From NCBI GenBank assembly GCA_002359055.1, contig DEQC01000091.1, forward strand, positions 256 through 14,559: 14,304 nucleotides of DNA, written 5' to 3'. The DNA is from Flavobacteriales bacterium UBA3376 (GTDB lineage Bacteria > Bacteroidota > Bacteroidia > Flavobacteriales > Weeksellaceae). The notes beneath the pieces were generated by a model that had not been told where the DNA came from, made no database searches, and saw nothing but the letters and a program-made list of their open reading frames with translations. Both the position numbers and the translations under genes were made by a program. The first letter of the stretch is position 1. Each line of letters starts with the position of its first letter. Shown here in pieces: positions 7,289 to 14,304 of the stretch.

Positions 7289-7322
7289 TTTTATAAATTA
7301 ATTCAACCATTGATAAATAAAA

Positions 7323-7330
7323 TAAGTTTG
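7323..7330 (+). promoter_or_regulatory. Possible -7 element of trxB
   Basis: TAAGTTTG fits TAnnTTTG and would give a leader of about 50 bases before the trxB ATG. No TTG occurs at the right spacing upstream, so support is limited. The 97-base spacer between the desaturase and trxB shows no terminator hairpin, so read-through from the desaturase is also possible. Confidence 0.3.
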
Positions 7331-7385
7331 ACTTCGAACTTTATCGTAGGAAGATTAAATTTACCAACTAATACAATAAATAAAA

Positions 7386-8327
7386 ATGACTGATACGATT
7401 AAAAATACCGTAATCATTGGGTCTGGTCCTGCTGGATACACAGCAGCTATCTATGCTGCAAGAGCCAATATGCAACCTGTTTTATATACGGGCATCGAAC
7501 CAGGTGGACAATTGACAACGACTACTGATGTTGAGAATTTCCCAGGATATCCGGATGGTGTGACAGGTCCTGTAATGATGGAGCAACTTCAAAAACAAGC
7601 AGAGAGATTTGGTACAGAAGTAATTTTCGATTACATCACTGAAGTGGATTTGGCTTCAAATCCTGGTGAAATCCATACCTTGAAAACTGCAAGTGGAAAT
7701 GAAATTAAAACTAAATCAGTGATTATTTCTACCGGTGCGACTGCTAAGTATTTAGGTTTGGAAGATGAAGAAAAGTACAAAGGAAGTGGAGTTTCTGCTT
7801 GTGCAACTTGCGATGGGTTTTTCTATAAAGATCAACCGGTAGTTGTAGTAGGTGGAGGTGACACGGCAGCTGAAGAAGCTACTTATTTATCGAAAATTTG
7901 TTCCAAAGTTTATTTATTGGTCAGAAGAGATGAAATGCGTGCTTCTAAAGTTATGCAAGAAAGAGTTTTCAATACGCCAAATATCGAAGTTATGTTTCAT
8001 CATGAATTGATTGCAATCAATGGTGAACAAGTGGTTCAAAAAGCAAAAGTTATCAATAATCAAACCCAAGAAACTACTGAAATCGATGTTGAAGGAGTAT
8101 TTATTGCCATTGGTCATAAACCCAACACAGAATTATTCAAAGGAGTTTTGGACATGGACGAATCTGGTTATTTAATTACTCAAAATAAATCTACAAAAAC
8201 CAATCTTCCGGGCGTTTTCGCTGCTGGTGATGTTCAAGACAATGTTTATCGACAAGCCATTACTGCCGCAGGTACTGGATGTATGGCAGCTTTGGATGCT
8301 GAGAGATATGTAGCTGAAAATTTTTAA
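7386..8327 (+). CDS. trxB: Thioredoxin-disulfide reductase
   Basis: Cytoplasmic FAD enzyme that reduces thioredoxin with NADPH. The 313-residue protein is full length for the low-molecular-weight class. The N-terminal FAD-binding motif is GSGPAG, beginning at residue 12. The redox-active pair is C139-A-T-C142 followed by D143. The NADPH-binding motif is GGGDTAAEEATYLSK, with the 2'-phosphate-binding VRRDEMRAS after it. The C-terminal FAD segment is FAAGDVQDNVYRQAITAAG. The N-terminal MTDTIKNTVIIGSGPAG supports the ATG at 7386. No thioredoxin gene is adjacent. The gene ends in a bidirectional terminator facing the minus-strand membrane-protein gene. Assignment is secure. Confidence 0.97.
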   Translation: MTDTIKNTVIIGSGPAGYTAAIYAARANMQPVLYTGIEPGGQLTTTTDVENFPGYPDGVTGPVMMEQLQKQAERFGTEVIFDYITEVDLASNPGEIHTLKTASGNEIKTKSVIISTGATAKYLGLEDEEKYKGSGVSACATCDGFFYKDQPVVVVGGGDTAAEEATYLSKICSKVYLLVRRDEMRASKVMQERVFNTPNIEVMFHHELIAINGEQVVQKAKVINNQTQETTEIDVEGVFIAIGHKPNTELFKGVLDMDESGYLITQNKSTKTNLPGVFAAGDVQDNVYRQAITAAGTGCMAALDAERYVAENF

Positions 8328-8342
8328 AAAAAATAAACGATA

Positions 8343-8380
8343 AAAAAATCCCTGACATCAAATGATATCAGGGATTTTTT
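8343..8380. terminator. Bidirectional terminator between trxB and the convergent membrane-protein gene
   Basis: Two 17-base arms (8343-8359 and 8364-8380), including A/T runs, flank a four-base AAAT loop with one mismatch at C8356. The GC-richer core is ATCCCTGA/TCAGGGAT. T runs follow the hairpin in both directions. It starts 15 bases after the trxB stop and lies 12 bases beyond the stop of the minus-strand gene. In the minus-strand RNA the mismatch becomes a U-G wobble, so the stem is complete in that direction. Confidence 0.9.
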
Positions 8381-8392
8381 GTTGTATTTAAT

Positions 8393-8770
8393 TCATTTAA
8401 ACTCTTTCCAATGTGGAATAATAACCGCCAATCCATAACCTATAAAAACAAATAAGGTAAACATGGAATAAAGCGTTCCATCCGGCATAAATTCTGGTTG
8501 CATAACTATCGATAAAAACAAACCGATTATGGTAGCATAAACACCTATTTTTCGATAAAAATAAGTTAGGATAACTCCCATAAAGCTAATCAACGCTAAA
8601 ACAATTGAAGTTATCGGATACCAAGTAGGCATCACTGAGTCTTCCAAACCAAAGTGTTCTTTGAACAAAAAATCATTAGTTGACCAAATCACGTAAGAGC
8701 GAAATAAAACACCTCCTACCAAAATCAACATAATTGCTATCAACAATTTAAACCAAATGGATCTTTTCAT
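8393..8770 (-). CDS. Small four-helix membrane protein of unknown function
   Basis: I do not recognise a family for this 125-residue protein. It has four predicted membrane segments at about residues 7-24, 50-71, 75-91 and 99-119. Short basic ends (MKR at the start, YRKIG between helices 2 and 3) suggest ordinary inner-membrane topology. A loop of about 25 residues with acidic positions (FKEHFGLEDS) lies between helices 1 and 2. There are no conserved catalytic-looking residues and no cysteine. It begins 9 bases after the stop codon of the Lrp/AsnC gene on the same strand, so the two are very probably cotranscribed, and it ends at a strong terminator. The codon style matches its neighbours, which argues for a real gene. 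A transport or stress role under Lrp control would be speculation. Confidence 0.75.
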   Translation of the reverse strand: MKRSIWFKLLIAIMLILVGGVLFRSYVIWSTNDFLFKEHFGLEDSVMPTWYPITSIVLALISFMGVILTYFYRKIGVYATIIGLFLSIVMQPEFMPDGTLYSMFTLFVFIGYGLAVIIPHWKEFK

Positions 8771-8779
8771 TTTGCAAAT

Positions 8780-9256
8780 TTACTCGAAAATTGCTTTTAA
8801 CAAACGATTTTTGTCATTGAAACTCTCTTCCATCGAAATCATCGACTCAGTTCTCAATACATCTTCAATTTCATCGATTCTAAATATGATCTCTTTTGCG
8901 TGTTGTGTGTCTCTGGCACGGATTTTACAGAAAATATTGTATTTACCTGCAACTATATTGGCTACTGTAACATTTGGGATTTTATACAATTCTTCCATTA
9001 CATTTTGAATCTTATTGGTTTTGGTCAACAAAATTCCTAAATATGCTACGAATTGATAACCCATTTTATCATAATCCGTAATCAAAGTTGTTCCTCTAAT
9101 AATACCTGCTTCTTCTAATTTTTTGACTCTCACATGAATAGTACCGGCAGAAACATTCATTTTTTTGGCTATTTCTGTAAACGGTAATCTCGTATTCTCA
9201 ATCAAATACATCAGAATGGTTTTATCTATTTCATCTATTTCATTATTTGCTTTCAT
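8780..9256 (-). CDS. Lrp/AsnC family transcriptional regulator
   Basis: DNA-binding regulator of the feast/famine type, which binds DNA as dimers or octamers and usually senses amino acids. Residues 1-60 form the AsnC-type winged helix, with helix-turn-helix LPFTEIAKKMNVSAGTIHVR (about 24-43). The rest is the RAM (regulation of amino-acid metabolism) domain, including NVTVANIVAGKYNIFCKIRA and the C-terminal RTESMISMEES. I chose the ATG at 9256 because MKANNEIDEIDK matches the usual start; a frame-compatible ATG at 9283 would add nine residues (MLNYKKRVV) unlike the family. An AAAGAG stretch lies just upstream of the chosen start. A TAAATTTG promoter motif lies at 9304-9311. It is followed closely by the membrane-protein gene. 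The target genes and ligand cannot be read from sequence; autoregulation is common in the family. Confidence 0.95.
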   Translation of the reverse strand: MKANNEIDEIDKTILMYLIENTRLPFTEIAKKMNVSAGTIHVRVKKLEEAGIIRGTTLITDYDKMGYQFVAYLGILLTKTNKIQNVMEELYKIPNVTVANIVAGKYNIFCKIRARDTQHAKEIIFRIDEIEDVLRTESMISMEESFNDKNRLLKAIFE

Positions 9257-9303
9257 TACCACTCTTTTTTTATAATTCAACAATTATTTAATCGTATTTT
9301 TTA

Positions 9304-9311
9304 CAAATTTA
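9304..9311 (-). promoter_or_regulatory. -7 promoter element of the Lrp/AsnC gene
   Basis: TAAATTTG on the minus strand exactly fits TAnnTTTG. TTTC, one mismatch from TTTG, lies 21 bases upstream. The predicted start near 9297 gives a leader of about 40 bases before the ATG at 9256. No terminator hairpin separates this from the end of tamB, so some transcription may also arrive from tamB. Confidence 0.45.
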
Positions 9312-9359
9312 CAAAACTTACCCAATAAATACGAAATTCAGCTTATGATAGATATTAGA

Positions 9360-12300
9360 TTATTTGAACCTTACCAAAGAGTTTTTTGAGGATTTTTTCA
9401 CATTTTCAACTTGTGAAACATTTGGATTCCCAATACTATCATTTTCAGGTTCTGTAAAATGGTTTAAATCGGTGGAATCATTGCTTTCTGATGGGAAAAG
9501 TTCTTCACGATTCGAACGATTTTCTTGCAATTCGGTCGAATTCATATCCAATCCTTCCAATTGAATATTTCTTTTATTTTCTCTTCTTTTCCTGATATTC
9601 TCAAAAATTTCTGAAGCTCTATCGAATGAAGTTCTATAAGTAATTCCAGCACCAAAACTCTGGAAGTTCCCTGCTCCTCCAAAATTTTGAACACCAAAGT
9701 TTGTAGGTCGAGTGAAGAAATTAACCACCGTAGTTTTGTTCATCACCGGCGAAATATCCCATTCAATTTCAGCTTCACCTGTCGTCACCTCGTTCGAATA
9801 TCCACCACCTACTGGAACTCCAACAGCTCCGTTGAAAGTCCATCTCGGACTTAAGTCAACCCTCATATTTCCTCTAAAAGTATCCGAAGTTCCACTCATG
9901 GCTGAACCTGTTACATAATCCATCCCAATTGACACACCTCCACCTGCTATCATCGAATTGATAATTCCACCCAATTGTTTCAAAGCAATTCCAGCTCCCG
10001 TAGAAGCAGCTCCAGCCGCCAATACCGCATCTGTATCGGTCATGAATTGACCGAACAATAAAACCGCCCCAAATTGAATCATCTTATCGTCAGGATCTAA
10101 ATTGAATTTATAATCGATTGAAGATTGAATGTCCGCTCCACCTTTTGGAATGGTTAAAGTAAAATCCATTTGAGGATTGGATAAAGATTCACTAATTACA
10201 ATTCCCAAAACCACATCATAAGATTGACTATATCCAACGCCTAAAAATTCTCCTACATTGGAAACTGTTCTTTCGTAATTGGCAGTAATGTCCATATTCG
10301 CATCGAATGGATCTCCTCCATTCCAACTCACATAACTTCCAGATTCTATCTCAAAATCCCTGTTCAACAATGGAACTTGCCTGAATTCATATTTACCATA
10401 ATCCAAAGTATAAATTCCTTCTATACTCATATTTCCGGTTCTATTCAACTTGAATTTCAACTTATCAGTTGAGCCGTTGGCAGTTACCATATCTCCAGAA
10501 GCTGGGTCAAATATTAAGTTGACCAAAGTTCCTGCATCTGCAGTAATTTCCAAATCTATATTCATTCCCAAAGGTCCTCCTTCGATTTTTTCTGAATCAT
10601 CTTCTGGAATGAATCTCACCAATTTATTCTCACCTTCTACCTTAGTTGCTCCAGTATTGATGGTAAACTCAGACCCTTCATTCACAGTTGCACTGGCCGA
10701 AATATCTAATCTTTCGGGCGGACCAAAAATTTCGAAAGCTCCTTCACCGAATACCTTTCCATAAAATAAATCATTGTGAGAAATATTTGTGTTAAGCACC
10801 AATAGATTATCGGTATTGAAAGACAAGTTCAAGAACCAAGTGGCAAAATCTCTAAATAATAGTTGACCGAAAACTTCACCTTTTGTGCCGTAAATAGTAT
10901 CTCTAAACTCAAGTGCATCCAAAGAAATGTAACCTTGAACTCCACTTTGTTTGGATACAGGAACAGTATTGACTCCATCGAAAGAATAATCTGTATTTAA
11001 GAAATCTATTTTGAAACCTAAATTTGTCAAATCCAACATTCCTTCAAAATCTGGCGAATCTATAGGTCCTGTAAATCTCATATTTCCTGAAACCATTCCT
11101 CTCAAATTGCTCAAAGCTCCTGTCAAAAAGCTTTCGACAAATTTAAAGTTCAAATCATCCAAACTCGCTACCATATTGATTTCAGGCTTTTCTGGCTTAT
11201 TGTCCACAAAACCGCTCGCAAACAAAACTTGTACTTGCTGTTGTTCTAAGAACAATTCCAAGTCAAATACATTCTCATCAAGATTGTAACTTCCATTGAA
11301 ATTCAAATCTCCTAAACTATAATCATTCAACGCCAAATCACTGACTTTCATTTCTATCAGCGGTTTCAACTCATCTTCAGTCCTTATAATATCTATATCT
11401 CCATTCGCTATTCCTTCAATGGTCAAATCGCCCAAAAGTCCTTTTGATAAAATTTTGCTCAAATCCAATTGTGCCAAATCTGCATTGAGTTTAAAGTTGG
11501 TTTCGCTTTCAAAATATCCATCTAACAATAGTTTTTGATCGCCTGATTCTAAAGATAAATTTTGAAGTTCATAATAATTGGTGTCAAAATTGACAATGGC
11601 TCGATTTGAATTTCTATTGTTTTCTGGATTTAAAGACCAAACATTTCCATCGACTACAATTTCAGATGGTGAAAATCCTAAAACTAAATTTTCATCTTCA
11701 TTGATGGTTTGGAATAAATTTAAATCGAAATCCACCGGAAACTCTTTACCAATTTGAAAATTCGTTTTCACCAAAAGCGAATCCTGAATCGGTGTGGTAT
11801 GAATCCCCACATTATACAACATCACACTTTGCGCATTTAAACTATCGCTACGTATGTAAATTTGTTCAGTTTCCTTTGAAGTATCGATGTTTATCAATGG
11901 ATTAAATACCTGAAAACCGCCATAAGCCAGACCAGTTGAACTCATTTCTGCAATCATACTATTGGAATTCACATCTACATATCCATCGATGATCGTTCCT
12001 GCATCTATTTTAATTCTATCATCGAATAAATTCAACAAATCTTGTCCAAATTCGAAGTAAAAACTAAATCTTTGGTCAGGCGAAACTTCTTTGGTTTGAT
12101 AAGTTACCAAAGCTTGTGAACCTATACTGTTTATAATAGCATCAGGTAGTTCGCTCAAATAGAAATCTCCGTGAACTTCACCGTTCAAATATCCTGGAAC
12201 ATCTAATTCTAAATTGTTTCTATCGTTTCTTTGAGAACTAACTATATGTGCATAATCAATAGATAAAGTATCATTGATCGATGTGAAATAAACATCATTT

Positions 12301-13985
12301 AGCTCAACTGTACCTAAAAAATCATCCAATTCACTAAAGGTAAAATCACCTTTTGCATCTGCTTTGATTTTTGCTTTTAAATCTTTGGTTACGCCCAGAT
12401 AATCCAAATCTAACTTTCGAATATCTGAAACGAATTCCATACGAAATGGTTTTTGTGAAAAATCGAACAAACCATCGTAATCCAAATTTAATTTATCATC
12501 ATTTATTGATAGAAAACCACTAAAACGCTCATTTTTCAAATTTCCATCGATGGCTACATTTTCATAGCGATTGCCTAAAAGATCTATATAATTTAAATTT
12601 CCATCGGCTGTAACCACCAATCTCTTCAAATCAGTTCCACTTCCTACAAAATTCAATCGACCACTTATAAAACCTAATTCATCAACATCTGTGATTTGCT
12701 TTAAATTGATATTGTTCGTATTGACTGAACCGCTGTACTTTAAAGTTGAACGATAATCATTTAAATTTACATTTAAATCAGCATCACCCAAAGAAGTTAT
12801 GGCGTATCCATCCACTTTGATTTCATCATAATTTAAATCAAAATCTCCCGAATAATCCATATTGCCAAATCGATTGATAAAATCTGGAATATTTTGGGCA
12901 ATGAAAGTTGGTAAAACTCGAGTCAAATCTTGATAATTTGTACGCAATTTCAAAGCATTACTACTCAAAGCAATCTTCTCACCATCGGTCATATCTTTTA
13001 ACTCAAATTCAGTAAAACCGATAAAAGTATTTTCATCAGCCAATTGCAAATAAGTCAAAACCATATCATTCAAAGTTCCATTGGCTTGACCTAAAATTTC
13101 AAATTGAGAATCTTTGTCAAAATCATCTACGAAATATCGAATATCCTTTAGCCCAACCACTGATCCTTGAATAAATTCTAAATTCCAATGAACTTTATTT
13201 TCGAAATCACTTAAATCTTCTTGTGAATCGAAAGTAAAAAACAAATGACCTTCTAAATCTGTGTCTTCCGTATGAATTTTCAATTCATCTAAAATCATTT
13301 CTTGATCGGACAAATGAAAGTTCGCAGCAAGTTGTTTCAACTGATAGATTTCACCATTTCTCTTTCCATCAAAACTCAGATTTTTCAAATCAGCCCAAAT
13401 CAAATCATTTTCTAATCTGAAGTTTTCTACTTTTAATTGAAAGTTTTCAGCATTGACCCAATCGCGTTTATGACCTTCTAAGTTTTCATTTCTAATGAGC
13501 AATTTCCCATCATAAACATTAACAACACCACGCAATTTAAAATCGGATTTCTCTTTTTCTTCTTCACTCGAAAAATTATTGATCAAAGTGATAAAGTTAC
13601 TGATTGAATCACCTTTGTAGGTCACCACTTTGATGTTGGGTTCAAACAGATTGAGTTTACGAATGTTGATTCGATTGGGTTCGAGAATTAAACCAGTCAA
13701 ACTCAATTTTGCTTGCAATCGAGGAATTTCAATAAATTCCACACCATAATCATCTTCGGCAGAAACTCCATATAAATTTACATCTCCAAAAAACTCGATG
13801 CTTATACGATCGACATTTATTTTCGTACCCAAAGAATCGTTTAATTCTTCGATTACATATTGCGCCACCTTGGTTTGTATCGCAGGAATTTGAACAACTA
13901 TCATCAACACCAAAGTCAGTGTCAACAACACTATAGTTGGTATCAAAACAATTCTTCCAAGACGTCTTTGTAATTTGGTACTCAA
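9360..13985 (-). CDS. tamB: Translocation and assembly module subunit TamB (DUF490/AsmA-like)
   Basis: TamB-like proteins are anchored in the inner membrane and span the periplasm as a long beta-structured, hydrophobic-grooved rod. They are implicated in outer-membrane protein insertion and lipid transport between membranes. Here 1541 residues comprise a basic N-terminus (STKLQRRLGR), one membrane anchor at about 11-33, and a very long Asn/Asp-rich repetitive beta region with AsmA-like pieces. The conserved TamB C-terminal domain covers roughly 1010-1470, including DYGKYEFRQVPLLNRDFEIE and a Gly/Ala-rich stretch near 1320-1365. A charged low-complexity tail of about 70 residues ends the protein. 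The start is a TTG at 13985-13983. No in-frame ATG exists upstream before the stop, and the first internal ATG (Met28) would destroy the anchor. It is divergent from tsaD, a pairing usual in Flavobacteriia. Confidence 0.93.
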   Translation of the reverse strand: MSTKLQRRLGRIVLIPTIVLLTLTLVLMIVVQIPAIQTKVAQYVIEELNDSLGTKINVDRISIEFFGDVNLYGVSAEDDYGVEFIEIPRLQAKLSLTGLILEPNRINIRKLNLFEPNIKVVTYKGDSISNFITLINNFSSEEEKEKSDFKLRGVVNVYDGKLLIRNENLEGHKRDWVNAENFQLKVENFRLENDLIWADLKNLSFDGKRNGEIYQLKQLAANFHLSDQEMILDELKIHTEDTDLEGHLFFTFDSQEDLSDFENKVHWNLEFIQGSVVGLKDIRYFVDDFDKDSQFEILGQANGTLNDMVLTYLQLADENTFIGFTEFELKDMTDGEKIALSSNALKLRTNYQDLTRVLPTFIAQNIPDFINRFGNMDYSGDFDLNYDEIKVDGYAITSLGDADLNVNLNDYRSTLKYSGSVNTNNINLKQITDVDELGFISGRLNFVGSGTDLKRLVVTADGNLNYIDLLGNRYENVAIDGNLKNERFSGFLSINDDKLNLDYDGLFDFSQKPFRMEFVSDIRKLDLDYLGVTKDLKAKIKADAKGDFTFSELDDFLGTVELNDVYFTSINDTLSIDYAHIVSSQRNDRNNLELDVPGYLNGEVHGDFYLSELPDAIINSIGSQALVTYQTKEVSPDQRFSFYFEFGQDLLNLFDDRIKIDAGTIIDGYVDVNSNSMIAEMSSTGLAYGGFQVFNPLINIDTSKETEQIYIRSDSLNAQSVMLYNVGIHTTPIQDSLLVKTNFQIGKEFPVDFDLNLFQTINEDENLVLGFSPSEIVVDGNVWSLNPENNRNSNRAIVNFDTNYYELQNLSLESGDQKLLLDGYFESETNFKLNADLAQLDLSKILSKGLLGDLTIEGIANGDIDIIRTEDELKPLIEMKVSDLALNDYSLGDLNFNGSYNLDENVFDLELFLEQQQVQVLFASGFVDNKPEKPEINMVASLDDLNFKFVESFLTGALSNLRGMVSGNMRFTGPIDSPDFEGMLDLTNLGFKIDFLNTDYSFDGVNTVPVSKQSGVQGYISLDALEFRDTIYGTKGEVFGQLLFRDFATWFLNLSFNTDNLLVLNTNISHNDLFYGKVFGEGAFEIFGPPERLDISASATVNEGSEFTINTGATKVEGENKLVRFIPEDDSEKIEGGPLGMNIDLEITADAGTLVNLIFDPASGDMVTANGSTDKLKFKLNRTGNMSIEGIYTLDYGKYEFRQVPLLNRDFEIESGSYVSWNGGDPFDANMDITANYERTVSNVGEFLGVGYSQSYDVVLGIVISESLSNPQMDFTLTIPKGGADIQSSIDYKFNLDPDDKMIQFGAVLLFGQFMTDTDAVLAAGAASTGAGIALKQLGGIINSMIAGGGVSIGMDYVTGSAMSGTSDTFRGNMRVDLSPRWTFNGAVGVPVGGGYSNEVTTGEAEIEWDISPVMNKTTVVNFFTRPTNFGVQNFGGAGNFQSFGAGITYRTSFDRASEIFENIRKRRENKRNIQLEGLDMNSTELQENRSNREELFPSESNDSTDLNHFTEPENDSIGNPNVSQVENVKKSSKNSLVRFK

Positions 13986-14041
13986 AATTCCGATATTTGC
14001 TGTAAAATTACGTGATATAAATTAAACCTTATAATAAATCT
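13986..14041. promoter_or_regulatory. Short divergent promoter region between tamB and tsaD
   Basis: Only 56 AT-rich bases separate the two start codons, so both promoters must lie here or overlap the genes. For tsaD, TTG within GATATTTGC near 13995-13999 is followed at about 18 bases by TAAATTAA, a weak -7 match. No good consensus was found for tamB. Confidence 0.3.
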
Positions 14042-14304
14042 ATGAGTGATTTTCCAATCATTTTAGGAATTGAATCCTCTTGTGACGATACAGGCGCCGC
14101 CATCATACAAGACAGCAAAATTCTTTCCAATATTGTTGCCGATCAAAAAGTTCATCAAAGTTATGGTGGAGTTGTACCTGAATTGGCTTCCAGAGCTCAT
14201 CAGCAAAATATTGTTCCTGTGGTGAATGAAGCGTTGAAACAAGCAAAAGTCGAACTCAATCAGCTCAGTGCAATCGCCTTTACTCGTGGACCTGGATTGT
14301 TGGG
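14042..14304 (+). CDS. tsaD: tRNA N6-adenosine threonylcarbamoyltransferase TsaD, 5' part
   Basis: TsaD, with partner TsaB/TsaE proteins, transfers threonylcarbamoyl from TC-AMP to A37 of ANN-decoding tRNAs, forming t6A; it is essential in most bacteria. Only the first 87 codons are in the window. They show the ASKHA-fold start ILGIESSCDDTGAAI (from residue 7), the QKVHQSYGGVVPELASRAHQ segment (41-60), and FTRGPGLL at the edge, all diagnostic. The metal-binding histidines lie beyond the window. The ATG at 14042 gives the normal N-terminus; there is no clear Shine-Dalgarno site. It is divergent from tamB. Confidence 0.97.
   Translation, partial: MSDFPIILGIESSCDDTGAAIIQDSKILSNIVADQKVHQSYGGVVPELASRAHQQNIVPVVNEALKQAKVELNQLSAIAFTRGPGLL

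Noticed and set aside
9257..9283. Longer Lrp/AsnC start at 9283
   Set aside because: The extra nine residues are unlike the family N-terminus, while the ATG at 9256 gives the expected start preceded by an AAAGAG stretch.
9364..11289. Plus-strand frames antisense to tamB
   Set aside because: They are Ser/Pro/Thr/Lys-rich mirror readings of a biased long gene, without motifs or start signals.
1..14304. Mobile elements, CRISPR array, tRNA/rRNA, phage or toxin-antitoxin genes
   Set aside because: No transposase or integrase motif, no regularly spaced repeats, no cloverleaf or rRNA-like sequence, and codon style is uniform along the window.

Overview
The window is an AT-rich piece of bacterial chromosome that looks like Bacteroidota, most probably class Flavobacteriia. 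Four things suggest this: the gene families and their sequence style (PriA, LonA, a short acyl-CoA desaturase, a very large TamB next to tsaD), near absence of Shine-Dalgarno sites, AT-rich leaders, and several TAnnTTTG motifs, the -7 promoter element of this phylum. No mobile element, phage gene, CRISPR array, tRNA or rRNA was found. It reads as ordinary housekeeping core genome.

Layout. Position 1-1841 (minus) holds most of priA, cut at its 3' end by the window edge. A 430-base gap follows, with no convincing gene but possible debris of a decayed plus-strand reading frame. Then comes a minus-strand pair, idi and a 6-pyruvoyl/6-carboxy-tetrahydropterin synthase (queD), which overlap by 20 bases and end in a clear terminator. 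A 252-base divergent spacer leads to plus-strand lon, which ends in a strong hairpin shared with the convergent DUF4442 gene. That gene is divergent from a plus-strand acyl-CoA desaturase, and both sides carry a good -7 element. trxB follows on the plus strand and meets a minus-strand group head-on at a bidirectional terminator. The minus-strand group, in transcription order, is tamB (1541 aa, TTG start), an Lrp/AsnC regulator, and a four-helix membrane protein 9 bases behind the regulator. At the right edge tsaD begins on the plus strand, divergent from tamB and 56 bases away.

Functionally the genes cover replication restart (priA), isoprenoid precursor balance (idi), pterin/deazapurine synthesis (queD), protein quality control (lon), membrane lipid desaturation, thioredoxin reduction (trxB), amino-acid-responsive regulation (Lrp), outer-membrane biogenesis (tamB) and tRNA t6A modification (tsaD). 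They do not form one pathway. The points most worth a second look are the eukaryote-like Cys-x5-His-Gly-His active site in the QueD homologue, the palindrome over the likely lon promoter, the back-to-back DUF4442/desaturase promoters, the unrecognised membrane protein paired with the Lrp regulator, and the possible gene remnant near 2010-2280. I see no convincing novel system.
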